Of a stretch of 64,000 nt of DNA, positions 1-10,311 are shown piece after piece. The position numbers and the translations under genes are program-made. Source of the stretch: Neoarius graeffei (lineage: Eukaryota; Chordata; Actinopteri; Siluriformes; Ariidae). Where the stretch lies: assembly GCF_027579695.1 (NCBI RefSeq), contig NC_083582.1, forward strand, positions 78,409,727-78,473,726, written 5' to 3'. Within the stretch, counting starts at the first letter, position 1, and each line of letters starts with the position of its first letter. The notes beneath the pieces are model-generated. The model saw only the letters and a program-made list of their open reading frames with translations. It made no database searches and was not told where the DNA came from.

Positions 1-162
1 CAAAACTGGAAAAGAGACACGTCGGAGATGTAAAACTTCTGTGCTAGCGAGTGACTGTGACAATTTGTTAACAAACATGGCCACCAGGTTTGCTTTGTTA
101 AATACAGAAGATTTTGAGAGAATTTTGAAAGTGAAAGACACACTGAACACCCAAAAAGAATG

Positions 163-196
<34 letters not shown>
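163..196. repeat. (TAA)n microsatellite, left of MITE
   Basis: About eleven TAA/ATA units lie directly against the left end of the 651-bp MITE. A matching tract starts again at its right end (848-882), so the MITE sits inside one trinucleotide array, or the array grew from the TA target on both sides. Confidence 0.95.
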
Positions 197-197
<1 letters not shown>

Positions 198-846
198 AAC
201 CCCAATTCCAAAAAAGTTGGGACACTGTGTAAACTGTAAATAAAAACAAAAATGTGATAATTTGCAAATCATGGAAACCCTATATTTCTTTGAAAATAGT
301 ACAAAGACAGCAGATCACGTGTTGAAACTGAGAAATGTTATTGTTTTTTGAAAAATATGTGCTCATTTTGAGTTTGTCAGCAACACGTTTCAAAAAAGTT
401 GGGACAGAGGCATGTTTACCACTGTGTTGCATCACCTCTACTTTTAACAACACTCTGTAAATGTTTGGGAACTGAGGAGAGCAATTGCTGGAGTTTTGAA
501 AGAGAAATGTCCCATTTTTGCACGATACACAATTTCAGTTGCTCAACAGTTCGGGTCTCCTTTGTCATACTTTGAGCTTCATACCAAATTACTTTTTTTT
601 AGCATTACACAACTTTTTCAGTCTTTTGTTGTCCCTGTCCCAAGTTTTCTGAAGCATGTTGCTGACATCAAATTCAAAATGAGCATATATTTTTCAAAAA
701 ACAATAAAATTTTTCAGTTTCAACATTTGATATGTTGTCTTTGTACTATGTTCAATGCAATATAGGGTTTCCATGATTTGCAAATTATCGCATTCTGATT
801 TTACTGATGTTTTACAGAGTGTCCCAACTTTTTTGGAATCGGGGTT

Positions 847-847
<1 letters not shown>
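197..847. mobile_element. TA-flanked non-autonomous DNA transposon (MITE) with long inverted repeats
   Basis: The left end CAACCCCAATTCCAAAAAAG is matched in inverse at the right end (to 847) with one mismatch in this stretch. The similarity runs inward with interruptions to about 420 on the left and 640 on the right, so most of the element can fold back. TA lies on both sides (195-196, 848-849), as expected for Tc1/mariner-type or other TA-duplicating DNA transposons. No transposase-like reading frame is left inside, and the short ORFs here are chance. The superfamily assignment is inference from TA and termini only. Confidence 0.8.

Positions 848-882
<35 letters not shown>
848..882. repeat. 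(TAA)n microsatellite, right of MITE
   Basis: A trinucleotide tract begins immediately after the right terminal inverted repeat of the MITE and mirrors the tract on its left side. Confidence 0.95.
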
Positions 883-902
883 TTGGCTGGCTTTTTTTCA
901 TG

Positions 903-983
903 GTATATCAGATATATTCCATTCAGCTACTCATCTTTGACTCGTTCAGTATCATGCTCGCTGAATGGAATATATCTGATAGA
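903..983. repeat. Imperfect palindrome (hairpin)
   Basis: The arm at 903-927 (core TATCAGATATATTCCATTCA) is repeated in inverse at 960-983, leaving a loop of about 32 bases. It looks like the core or end of another small foldback element. No coding content is visible. Confidence 0.75.
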
Positions 984-1077
984 CCACTCAACACCAGTCA
1001 ATATTATTTAAATATATGTCACTCAGATCCACGATATATTTCATTTGAAAAATTTAAGTTTTCCGACACGAGAAGAT

Positions 1078-2890
1078 AAACTTCATATCTTCAAGCCAAT
1101 GTGTGATTTTCTTTTTATTATATTGACACATTCACAAACAAAGAGTCCCCAAATTTATCAAAACAGTTCATTGATTTCCTCATGAGTCACAGATAGAGAT
1201 TTATGTCATGGTTTTGGTTCTCCATGTCCTGGATGGAACTTGGATGAAAAATACCAGTGGTGTATTTCCCACTAAAACACTTGTGTCCATATAATATTAA
1301 TGTTTCTCCCCAAACCTACATAAATTTTACTTTGCTACTCAAAATCTTTGGCAAACTCCAACTCTAGTTATGCATGTAACTGTGATTCTGTGAACCCTGG
1401 ATTTCCACCAGGGGCCCAGATACCTTCCTGTGTGTATGCATGCCAAAACCTTGCAACAAAGTCACAAAGAGATGCATTCTGCACTATTTGCAACAATTAC
1501 TGCTGCCATCTTTCCATTCCACCAATCCAACACAGGTTCCAAATGGCAAGGAAATAGCTTTCTATTTCACTCCTTCTAACTTCCAGGGGTGGTTTGAGAT
1601 ACCTGGAGAACATATGCCAATTTAGAGTGACAGGACTTGCTTTAGGACTACCCAGGAAGGTGCTCACAGATGACCTCCTCACTGAGGCTACTCAGAAGAG
1701 TGTGGTTAACCTTGTAAAATCTGGATAAAGTGCATGGTTGGCATTTCAAATCAGTATCCTACAAAGGCTCATAAGGAGGTTACTGAATGGACTTCATCCC
1801 AGGGGGAAATCCCATGTTGGCTCCTTGGGAACTTGGACTAAATGGTACTGTGATAACTGCTATTTACATCTTCGGTACAAAGTCTTCCAACCACAAATGA
1901 AAGCAGCAGTGTGAACCAAAGTTTTGTCAGCCATCTCAGAGTCTCAAGCAGAATCCTGTGGCATAGTTACAGAAGCCTGTAAAAGGTGGGAAGAATTAAC
2001 AATAGAGGAAGAACTGTGTAACCAATTGTAAGGTTGCTCAGATCTCCCAGAGAGAACCACAACTGGCTTGGCACTGGTGAAGAGGTCCACCTGTGCTTGA
2101 TCAAACTTTTCCTGGGTCTGGGGTACCTTCTCTGGGTGTCGTTACCACTCTCCTTATCTTGACAGTGGGAAACTGGTCACTTTCAGTGAGACCAGTCATG
2201 AATGAATCCACCTGAGGAGATTCTTTATAAGGCATCAAGAGGTGCTTGACTTCCTTCTTTCCTGGTGATTGGCATCACTATCACAATATTGCCTGCTTAA
2301 TTCCAGCTAGCTGATATGTTCTGACCTTAAATCAAAGGGCCAAATGCCTCTTACCCCTGTGGCACGACACTCATCAGTCTGTAAGGCAGGCATTTGTATT
2401 GATTACCACTGTCCATTAGAACAACATTCCCAACTGGACTTCTGTTCGGAATGCCCTGCATTACCAGTTTGCCAAGGACACTGTCTTTGGCATTTGGGGT
2501 CTAGACATAGGCTGAGAACACAATTCTGAAATACCTGAAGTTCCAGCAAGTCTGGGAGGATCACTGATCCACCTGCCATCATAAATCCTAGCATCCTCAA
2601 CAGATGCCATTTCTGCAGATGATGGCCAGGCTGAATTTTGATTGGCAAGCATAACATTGAGTGGTTAGCATTCTCAAAAAAATTAGCCTCATGTCAGTTA
2701 ATTGCATGGTGAGGAAGCGCTTTGCTGAGCTCACTGTAACCAAGTGCTGTAATGAAGGTCAAGGAGGGTGGAGGTGTTGTGGATAATCTGCTCTTTGGTG
2801 GGGGTCCACAGGAGCCATCAGGGGAGATAAGGCTTGGTCTGCTTATGATTGATTTAGACACAAATTAATTTTTCACCGTGGCATAGTGAA
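1078..2890. other. Unassigned sequence, no recognisable gene
   Basis: About 1.8 kb with only short open frames on both strands. Around 2400-2660 the minus strand has overlapping open frames rich in Cys and Pro, and base composition is higher in GC than the flanks, so an old decayed coding element is possible. I recognise no conserved motif and assign no function. Confidence 0.4.
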
Positions 2891-2893
2891 CCC

Positions 2894-3055
2894 TGTTACA
2901 ACAGGTGTAATGTGAAATGGTTTATTTGGTGCTGTTGGTTACACTGGGCCAGACTCTGAGACATAGGTCAGCAGTCAGCACAGGGGATATCCAGGCCAGA
3001 CCCAATGTAACCAACAGCACTGAATAAGCCATTTCACATTGCACCTGGTGTAACA
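2894..3055. repeat. Foldback element, arms of about 55 bp
   Basis: The left arm (2894-2950) carries GTGAAATGG and GTTGGTTACA. The right arm (2998-3055) carries the inverse, TGTAACCAAC and CCATTTCACA, with a few mismatches. The loop is about 48 bases. The shape is that of a miniature foldback transposon, but no clear target duplication is seen. Confidence 0.8.
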
Positions 3056-3506
3056 TCCTTGAAATGGTCAATCTTGAGGCACTGGGCCTAGCTGGTGTCC
3101 ATCTTTGACTTCAAAGAGATTCAGACAGTGACTGTATCAGTGCAAGTACTGAAGCATGGTTACACACTTACTATAGTGTGAAATATTTATGTCACTGTGC
3201 TGTATCATATGTAGTGTCATGACATGACGTGGGGCACATTTTCAGCAGTGAAATAGGTTTATAAGAAGAAATCTAAAAATTCAGTTGGAGGATTCTATAT
3301 GGAACCTTTAAAGCTTTGACAATATGTGCAACCCAAAAACTTATAATGGTTCTAGATTTAGCACTGTGGGTACTTAGGTGTGATATACACTAATTGTGGT
3401 AAAGTAAATTAGGTGACGCAAAGGGCCTGGCATACCTTACACTCTCAGCAAAAAGGGTACTAAACTGTACCAATCTTGCCATCCGTGTGGAGTCCAGTGT
3501 GGACAG

Positions 3507-3652
3507 TTTAAAGGTACACTTTATTGACATTCCAGGGTAAAAAATGCATGCTAAAGATACATAAAGTGACCTTTAATGGCTACCAAAGGTACACTTTATG
3601 TATCTTTAGCATGCATTTTTTACCCTGGAATGTCAATAAAGTGTACCTTTAA
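3507..3652. repeat. Near-perfect palindrome, arms of about 63 bp
   Basis: Starting with TTTAAAGGTACACTTTATTG, the left arm to about 3579 is repeated in inverse at 3587-3652, with almost no mismatch and a loop of only about ten bases. It lies just inside the left end of the TIR element beginning at 3438 and could extrude as a cruciform. Confidence 0.9.
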
Positions 3653-3669
3653 AGCTTTAAACTATAATT

Positions 3670-3890
3670 GCCATCCATTTACATTACATTACATTAATTA
3701 TATTAAGCAGATGCTCTTCTTCAGAGCGACATACAACATACCCACAGCAGCCTGTGGAGCAGCTAGGGATTAGGTGCCTTGCTCAAAGGCACTTCAGCCA
3801 TTCCTGCTCGTCCAGGGAATCAAATTAGTGACCTTTTGGTCCGAAAGCTGCTACTCTAACCATTAGGCCAGGGCTTCCCCAAAACCATTA
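3670..3890. mobile_element. SINE-like dispersed repeat, copy 1
   Basis: The block from CATTACATTACATTA through CCATTAGGCCAGGGCTTCCC matches a second block at 10830-11022 in order and spacing. Shared segments include GCGACATACAACATACCCA, TGCTCAAAGGCACTTCAGCC and CTAACCATTAGG. The arrangement resembles tRNA-related fish SINEs. Family naming would need a repeat library. Confidence 0.7.
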
Positions 3891-4007
3891 AATCATTTAA
3901 TGCTCTCCTGAAATCATATGTTAAGGTACATCATATCCATGTTTATAGATGGGAGGTACTTATTACTGGGAGGAAACATAAGGGTACCACCTCAGTGATA
4001 AAGTATA

Positions 4008-5610
4008 CAGTGGTGCTTGAAAGTTTGTGAACCCTTTAGAATTTTCTATATTTCTGCATAAATATGACCCAAAACATCATCAGATTTTCACACAAGTCCT
4101 AAAAGTAGATAAAGAGAACCCAGTTAAACAAATGAGACAAAAATATTATACTTGGTCATTTATTTATTGAGGAAAATGATCCAATATTACATATCTGTGA
4201 GTGGCAAAAGTATGTGAACCTCTAGGATTAGCAGTTAATTTGAAGGTGAAATTAGAGTCCAGTGTTTTCAAACAATGGGATGACAATCAGGTGTGAGTGG
4301 GCACCCTGTTTTATTTAAAGAACAGGGATCTATCAAAGTCTGATCTTCACAACACATGTTTGTGGAAGTGTATCATGGCATGAACAAAGGAGATTTCTGA
4401 GGACCTCAGAAAAAGCGTTGTGATGCTCATCAGGCTGGAAAAGGTTACAAAACCATCTCTAAAGAGTTTGGACTCCACCAATCCACAGTCAGACAGATTG
4501 TGTACAAATGGAGGAGATTAAAGACCACTGTTACCCTCCCCAGGAGTGGTCGACCAACAAAGATCACTCCAAGAGCAAGGCGTGTAATAGTCGGCGAGGT
4601 CACAAAGGACCCCAGGGTAATTTCTAAGCAACTGAAGGCCTCTCTCACATTGGCTAAGGTTAATGTTCATGAGTCCATCATCAGGAGAACACTGAACAAC
4701 AATGGTGTGCATGGCAGGGTTGCAAGGAGAAAGCCACTGCTCTCCAAAAGAACATTGCTGCTCATCTGCAGTTTGCTAAAGATCATGTGGAGAAGCCAGA
4801 AGGCTATTAGAAAAATGTTTTGTGGATGGATGAGATCAAAATAGAAATTTTTGGTTTAAATGAGAAGCGTTATGTTTGGAGAAAGGAAAACACTGCATTC
4901 CAGCATAAGAACCTTATCCCATCTGTGAAACATAGTGATGGTAGTATCATGGTTTGGGACTGTTTTGCTGCATCTGGGCCAGGACGGCTTGCCGTCATTG
5001 ATGGGACAATAAATTCTGAATTATATCAGCGAATTCTAAAGGAAAATGTCAGGACATCTGTCCATGAATCTCAAGAGAAGGTGGGTCATGCAGCAAGACA
5101 ACGACCCTAAGCACACAAGTCGTTCTACCAAAGAATGGTTAAAGAAGAATAAAGGTAATGTTTTGGAATGGCCAAGTCAAAGTCCTGACCTTAATCCAAT
5201 GGAAATGTTGTGGAAGGACCTGAAGCAAGCAGTTCATGTGAGGAAACCCACCAACATCCCAGAGTTGAAGCTGTTCTGTATGGAGGAACGGGCTAAAATT
5301 CCTCCAAGCCGGTGTGCAGGACTGATCGACAGTTACCAGGAACGTTGAGTTGCAGTTATTGCTGCAAAAGGGGGTCACACTAGATACTGAAAGCAAGGGT
5401 TCACATACTTTTGCCACTCACAGATATGTAATATTGGATCATTTTCCTCAATAAATAAATGACCAAGTATAATATTTTTGTCTCATTTGTTTAACTGGGT
5501 TCTCTTTATCTACTTTTAGGACTTGTGTGAAAATCTGATGATGTTTTTGATCATATTTATGCAGAAATATAGAAAATTCTAAAGGGTTCACAAACTTTCA
5601 AGCACCACTG
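4008..5610 (+). mobile_element. Tc1-type DNA transposon, copy 1 (full length, dead)
   Basis: A 1603-bp element runs from CAGTGGTGCTTGAAAG to its inverse CTTTCAAGCACCACTG, with TA on each side (4006-4007, 5611-5612). The inverted repeats extend well over 100 bp and include GTGAACCCTTTAGAATTTTC. Three other copies are at 5945-7548, 38457-40061 and 58288-59894. It is inserted inside the TIR element 3438-5646. Confidence 0.97.
4375..5390 (+). pseudogene. Tc1 transposase pseudogene, copy 1
   Basis: The product would be a cut-and-paste DDE transposase that binds the element ends and inserts at TA. Visible in order are the paired-type helix-turn-helix region (KTISKEFGLHQSTVRQIVYK), a second helix-turn-helix, and the catalytic stretches WMDEIKIE (first Asp), [10 protein letters not shown] (second Asp) and SPDLNPMEMLW (Glu). 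It is disabled by a TGA at codon 3, a one-base deletion near 4750 (SKRTLL instead of SKKNIA), a TAG near 4808 and a further frame break near 5068. The first two stops and the deletion are shared with copy 2. Confidence 0.95.
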
Positions 5611-5944
5611 TATGTACAGTTCAGTACCCTTTTTTCTCAGAGTGTACACTCTTGGCCTGTTCGGTAATGGGAAAGCATTACTTTTCTGAAACCTGATATC
5701 TCAGTACTATTCCAATAGAACTGCACAGTGAATTCAGGGGAATTTTTGGGTACTTGTTAAAGCTCCTTGGCTTACTAAAACGGTTTCATTTTCTTAAAAA
5801 AAAAAAGCTTCACCTTTTCTGAAAAGGAAACATAGTCGAAGGTAGAAAGGGAAAGGGAACTTGAGGTTGGACTGGAGGCTGTCTGAACTTTTCTGAAAGG
5901 GAACATCGTTGAAACATAGTTGTAAGGTAACCCGTGTAAGCATA

Positions 5945-7548
5945 TAGTGGTGCTTGAAAGTTTGTGAACCCTTTAGAATTTTCTATATTTCTGCATAAAT
6001 ATGATCAAAAACATCATCAGATTTTCACACAAGTCCTAAAAGTAGATAAAGAGAACCCAGTTAAACAAACGAGACAAAAATATTATACTTGGTCATTTAT
6101 TTATTGAGAAAAATGATCCAATATTACATATCTGTGGGTATGTATGTGAACCTTTGCTTTCAGTATCTGGTGTGACCCCCTTGTGCAGCAATAACTGCAA
6201 GTAAACGTTTCCAGTAACTGTTAATCAGTCCTGAACACCGGCTTGGAGGAATTTTAGCCCGTTCCTCCGGACAGAACAGCTTCAACTGTGGGATGTTGAT
6301 GGGTTTCCTCACATGAACTGCTCGCTTCAGGTCCTTCCACAACATTTCCATTGGATTAAGGTCAGGACTTTGACTTGGCCATTCCAACACATTACCTTTA
6401 TTCTTCTTTAACCATTCTTTGGTAGAACGACTTGTGTGCTTAGGGTCGTTGTCTTGCTGCATGACCCACCTTCTCTTGAGATTCAGTTCATGGACAGATG
6501 TCCTGACATTTTCCTTTAGAATTCGCTGATATAATTCAGAATTTATTGTCCCATCAATGACGGCAAGCCGTCCTGGCCCAGATGCAGCAAAACAGTCCCA
6601 AACCATGATACTACCACCACCATGTTTCACAGATGGGATAAGGTTCTTATGCTGGAATGCAGTGTTTTCCTTTCTCCAAACATAACGCTTCTCATTTAAA
6701 CCAAAAATTTCTATTTTGATCTCATCCATCCACAAAACATTTTTCTAATAGCCTTCTGGCTTGTCCACATGATCTTTAGCAAACTGCAGATGAGCAGCAA
6801 TGTTCTTTTGGAGAGCAGTGGCTTTCTACTTGCAACCCTGCCATGCACACCATTGTTGTTCAGTGTTCTCCTGATGATGGACTCATGAACATTAACCTTA
6901 GCCAATGTGAGAGAGGCCTTCAGTTGCTTAGAAGTTACCCTGGGGTCCTTTGTGACCTCGCCGTCTATTACACACCTTGCTCATGGAGTGATCTTTGTTG
7001 GTCGACCACTCCTGGGTAGGGTAACAGTGGTCTTTAATCTCCTCCATTTGTACACAATCTGTCTGACTGTGGATTGGTGGAGTCCAAACTCTTTAGAGAT
7101 GGTTTTGTAACCTTTTCCAGCCTGATGAGCATCAACAACGCTTTTTCTGAGGTCCTCAGAAATCTCCTTTGTTCATGCCATGATACACTTCCACAAACAT
7201 GTGTTGTGAAGATCAGACTTTGATAGATCCCTGTTCTTTAAATAAAACAGGGTGCCCACTCACACCTGATTGTCATCCCATTGTTTGAAAACACTGGACT
7301 CTAATTTCACCTTCAAATTAACTGCTAATCCTAGAGGGTCACATACTTTTGCCACTCACAGATATGTAATATTGGATCATTTTCCTCAATAAATAAATGA
7401 CCAAGTATAATATTTTTGTCTCATTTGTTTAACTGGGTTCTCTTTATCTACTTTTAGGACTTGTGTGAAAATCTGATGATGTTTTCGGTCATATTTATGC
7501 AGAAATATAGAAAATTCTAAAGGGTTCACAAACTTTCAAGCACCACTG
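5945..7548 (-). mobile_element. Tc1-type DNA transposon, copy 2 (full length, inverted)
   Basis: A 1604-bp element of the same family as copy 1 lies on the opposite strand, with TA at 5943-5944 and 7549-7550. It starts 334 bp after copy 1 ends, so together they form a very large inverted repeat. Termini match copy 1 apart from single-base changes, including the first base of the left end. Confidence 0.97.
6160..7181 (-). pseudogene. Tc1 transposase pseudogene, copy 2
   Basis: The C-terminal 191 codons (6160-6735) are open and hold all three catalytic regions: [18 protein letters not shown] and SPDLNPMEMLW. Upstream, the frame is broken by the same one-base deletion and the same TAG as in copy 1, and codon 3 is TGA. 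The subfamily-specific residues VWDCFAASGPGRLAVIDGTI are also shared with copy 1 and differ from copy 3. It therefore descends from an already broken ancestor or a sister copy. Confidence 0.95.
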
Positions 7549-7770
7549 TACCTTTACGGCTTACAGGGGTTACCTTACAAGGGAACCATAAAGCTTACTT
7601 GGACTGGATGACCCAAGTATCCTTAATTATTTTAGATTTAGTGCTGTGCACAGCTATTTGTGATCATCACCAGATGTAGTAAATGATGTGGATGCAATAT
7701 CCAGATCAGTCATTAAGTGGATCCATTATAAGGATCCCAGTGCATAACATGGCCCAGAAATCCTACTGTC
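7549..7770. other. Short unassigned spacer
   Basis: Unique-looking AT-rich sequence between the second Tc1 element and the next TIR element. Nothing recognisable is seen. Confidence 0.4.
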
Positions 7771-7779
7771 CCACATTGA

Positions 7780-7814
7780 AAAATAAATAAATAAATAAAT
7801 AAATAAATAAATAG
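7780..7814. repeat. (AAAT)n microsatellite
   Basis: Tetranucleotide array of about eight units within the left terminus of a TIR element. A (CT)n tract follows at 7993-8015, next to the SINE tail. Confidence 0.9.
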
Positions 7815-8019
7815 GGACTAAACTGTACCGGTGTTTCTCAGTACCTTCAAATGGTCCTTCGTTTTGGACCATTTGTAAACATACAGTATGCTGCATTACC
7901 ATTGTTATTGATGGGGAAGGTTATTCATTAAAGGTACAAAAAAAAACAACATCCCATTGAAGATACCAACCCAGTAAGTGGCAAAGGTACAGTCTCTCTC
8001 TCTCTCTCTCTCTCTGGCA

Positions 8020-8358
8020 TATCACTGCAGTGATGTGGCCACTCTGACAGCTTCAGCTATCAAAGTCTCTAGGGAAGAATTACAGTAGTGGTTTCCCATT
8101 GCCTTCTACTGGATTATTATAGAGGTTGTCTCCTCTCAAACATTCTCACACACACCCACGATCAATTTCGAGTCACCAGTTAACCTAACCTGCATGTCTT
8201 TGGACTGTGGGGGAAACCGGAGCACCTGGAGGAAACCCACGCGGACACGGGGAGAACATGCAAACTCCACACAGAAAGGCCCTCGCCAGCCACGGGGCTC
8301 GAACCCGGACCTTCTTGCTGTGAGGCGACAGCGCTAACCACTACACCACCGTGCCGCC
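8020..8358 (-). mobile_element. DANA-like tRNA-derived SINE
   Basis: On the minus strand the unit begins GGCGGCACGGTGGTGTAGTG and continues through the RNA polymerase III-like head (GGTTCGAACC-type B box region) to GTTTGCATGTTCTCC, GTGGGTTTCCTCCAGGTGCT and CAGTCCAAAGACATGCAG. The same blocks recur at 17070, 28619, 41749, 45288 and 52483. It ends next to a (CT)n tract. It is non-coding and depends on LINE enzymes for movement. Confidence 0.9.
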
Positions 8359-8476
8359 AAGTGTAGTACCTTTATTTTTTCTGAGTGTCCCCTGTCCCAT
8401 TGGAGAGGAACATGGAGAGATTTGTACCAAGCTGATGGAGTTGGAGCACTGTGATTTCTGGGAGGGCCCAGTGCTG

Positions 8477-8479
<3 letters not shown>

Positions 8480-8507
<28 letters not shown>
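8480..8507. repeat. (TG)n microsatellite
   Basis: About thirteen TG units just upstream of the CpG-rich 5' region. A (CT)n tract follows at 8612-8632. Confidence 0.95.
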
Positions 8508-8512
<5 letters not shown>

Positions 8513-8559
8513 AGCCTGGAAAGGAGGGCAGGAAGCGCCCCCACCCGCACACCAAGAGA

Positions 8560-9145
8560 TCCAATAGGCTCTTCCAGACTACCAGGCTGAGTTAAAACTA
8601 CTGCAGCACCCCTCTCTCTCTCTCTCTCTCTCCCCCAAACACACGCTCGCGTGTTCCTTCAGTCTCTCCCACCCCTCTCTCACTCCGACTCTCTGCAGGA
8701 TCGGGACGGATCCATCATGTCCGCGGTGCGTCTCAGAGCCTCTCCGGGAAACTAAAGCGCGCACCGGTTCAAAGTGCGGGTGGTTTTTTGTTTGCTTGTT
8801 TGTTTGTTTGCTTTTGGTGTTTTATCTGGAGCTCGGAGAGGACGCAGAGAAACGCCAGGTGAAGCACATCATGCGTGGAGGATTTTAGTGGATTTCTGAG
8901 TGCGTTTCTGAAGCGCGGCATCATGTCTCCGAGATAAGCGCGCCTTTCTCTTCGCGTGTGCGCGTTTGAGAGACTGTGTGTGCGCGGGAGCGCGTGCGCG
9001 CGCGCGAGTGTGTGTGTATGTGTGTGATGTTACCTTGTGGAAGGTGTGCAACGGGAAAGAGGCTGGTTGGACTCGACATCTGCAACTGATCTTCTGCCGT
9101 GTTTCTGGAGCACCATGTCCCTGGAATGAAGGAAGAAAACCAAAC
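8560..9145 (+). promoter_or_regulatory. CpG-rich 5' region / probable 5' UTR with three uORFs
   Basis: CG dinucleotides are much denser here than in the surrounding AT-rich repeats (for example GCGCGTGCGCGCGCGCGAG near 8990). Three short upstream ORFs precede the proposed start: 8717-8755 (13 codons including stop), 8871-8888 and 8923-8937. These would be expected to dampen translation of the main frame. No clear TATA box is seen, which fits a CpG-island promoter. The transcription start is not determinable. A longer in-frame ATG at 8966 exists, but its product would be low-complexity. Confidence 0.55.
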
Positions 9146-9206
9146 ATGGATATAATCTGGGAAATACTGATCATCCTTCAAGCCAATTTCGTCGTTTGTA
9201 CAACAG
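9146..9206 (+). CDS. Probable first coding exon: signal peptide of an unidentified host gene
   Basis: The ATG at 9146 has a strong context (AAACATGG). It opens a 20-codon stretch, MDIIWEILIILQANFVVCTT, plus one base, followed at 9207 by the splice donor GTAAGT. The peptide has an acidic start, a hydrophobic core and small residues at the end, as in a secretory signal peptide, so the product is likely secreted or membrane bound. The exon ends in phase 1, common for signal-peptide exons of cell-surface genes. The frame is open back to an ATG at 8966, but that extension is low-complexity and partly encoded by (TG)n, so 9146 is preferred. I do not recognise the protein family from 20 residues. 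No convincing exon 2 is in the window. Confidence 0.6.
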
Positions 9207-9892
9207 GTAAGTTTACGCAGCGCGCGCTTGGGTGCTTGGATGAAGGATGGAGACTGATTTGATCTGATTTTCCTTACCTTGAAAAAAAAAGTTAAAATGC
9301 GCGTAAAGATGTTCAAAATGAAAGATCTGAGATGCACCTTGGATTCTGGACTGCAGATTCTGGAATGCCGACTGCTCCTGTAATCACAGATTAGATGATG
9401 GGATTTTTTTTTTATGGAGAATGGATGGGTTAGTATTCACTTTATAAGTGCGAGATTGGTTTTTTTGTTCCCCATCAAATATTCCTGCTTTACGCACTTT
9501 TGCGCATCCTCCCTCTCCATGTCTTTATCTTTATCATCCTCTATCCGTTATGCAATCCGTTTATATAAACAAATCAACAAAATGTCAAAAGAAAAAAAAA
9601 ATCTTATAAGGGCACTGTGGAGTGACAGACCCTCCTCATGATCATCATCATCACTACACGTCCATCCTCACAGCGTCTCTTGAAAACTTATGGGTTTTAT
9701 TTCTCAGAGACAGCATGCTGGGACAGCATTCCAAAAAGCCCTGTGAGTGCTGCGGGGATGCGCTGGATTTATTTTATTTAGCCTCGATTTATTTCGTGTA
9801 CTTCCTCCCTGTTATAAACTCTAGAGTGGGGACTTGATCACAGTCCCGTATCGACAGTGTTGGAGCCTTAAAGCAAGATACTGTATTGTCCC

Positions 9893-9893
9893 A

Positions 9894-9928
<35 letters not shown>

Positions 9929-9930
9929 TT

Positions 9931-9961
<31 letters not shown>
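9893..9961. repeat. (CT)n followed by (GA)n: self-complementary microsatellite
   Basis: About thirteen CT units, a short CACACA spacer and about thirteen GA units face each other, so the strand can fold into a hairpin. Confidence 0.9.
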
Positions 9962-10132
9962 CGCACCCATCTGTAGCAGCAGAAATAACTCTTAATAGCC
10001 AGCCAAGTCTGAATGTGATCCAAGTGCGCACTAAACAGGAATAACGCACGAACCCACCCCTGTACCGGGTTCTGGACTTGTTCCGGTTCCGCACTTCCAC
10101 ATCCTCCGAAACACACCCGACTGGAAGGATGG

Positions 10133-10133
<1 letters not shown>

Positions 10134-10214
<81 letters not shown>
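10134..10214. repeat. Compound (CT)n(GT)n microsatellite
   Basis: A CT tract passes directly into about 25 GT units. This polypurine/polypyrimidine and alternating purine-pyrimidine DNA can adopt non-B structure. Confidence 0.95.
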
Positions 10215-10215
<1 letters not shown>

Positions 10216-10269
10216 GGATTGTAAAAGATATTGGACCTTCAGAAAATGGATTTTTTAAAATACTGTTAA

Positions 10270-10311
<42 letters not shown>
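10270..10311. repeat. (TTA)n microsatellite
   Basis: About thirteen TTA units. A (CA)n tract followed by poly(A) lies at 10661-10697. Confidence 0.95.

Larger units (their letters stand above)
3438..5646. mobile_element. TIR-bearing non-autonomous element hosting a Tc1
   Basis: The left terminus TACACTCTCAGCAAAAAGGG and following bases are matched in inverse by the right terminus (5614-5646, ending CTCAGAGTGTA) over about 33 bp. Inside lie the hairpin at 3507-3652, a SINE-like block at 3670-3890 and a complete Tc1 element at 4008-5610. Without the Tc1 the host element would be about 0.6 kb. Related termini recur at about 7771-8388. Confidence 0.65.
7771..8388. mobile_element. Second TIR element related to 3438-5646
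   Basis: The left part has an (AAAT)n expansion followed by GGGACTAAACTGTACC. The right end reads GTACCTTTATTTTTTCTGAGTGT, the inverse of the expected terminus. The interior holds a SINE in reverse orientation. Boundaries are less certain than for the first copy, because the left terminus has grown a microsatellite. Confidence 0.5.

Noticed and set aside
2403..2657. Two overlapping minus-strand frames as a gene
   Set aside because: No domain, no start context and no splice signals. The frames overlap each other and cannot both be real.
8020..8358. tRNA gene suggested by box-like words
   Set aside because: The tRNA-like text is the head of a dispersed SINE that occurs at least six times. It is not a folded tRNA gene.
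8966..9145. Longer N-terminus for the host exon starting at 8966
   Set aside because: The frame is open, but the first part is encoded by GC/GT repeats (MRDCVCAGARARARVCVYVC) and has no protein character. The ATG at 9146 has better context and a signal peptide.
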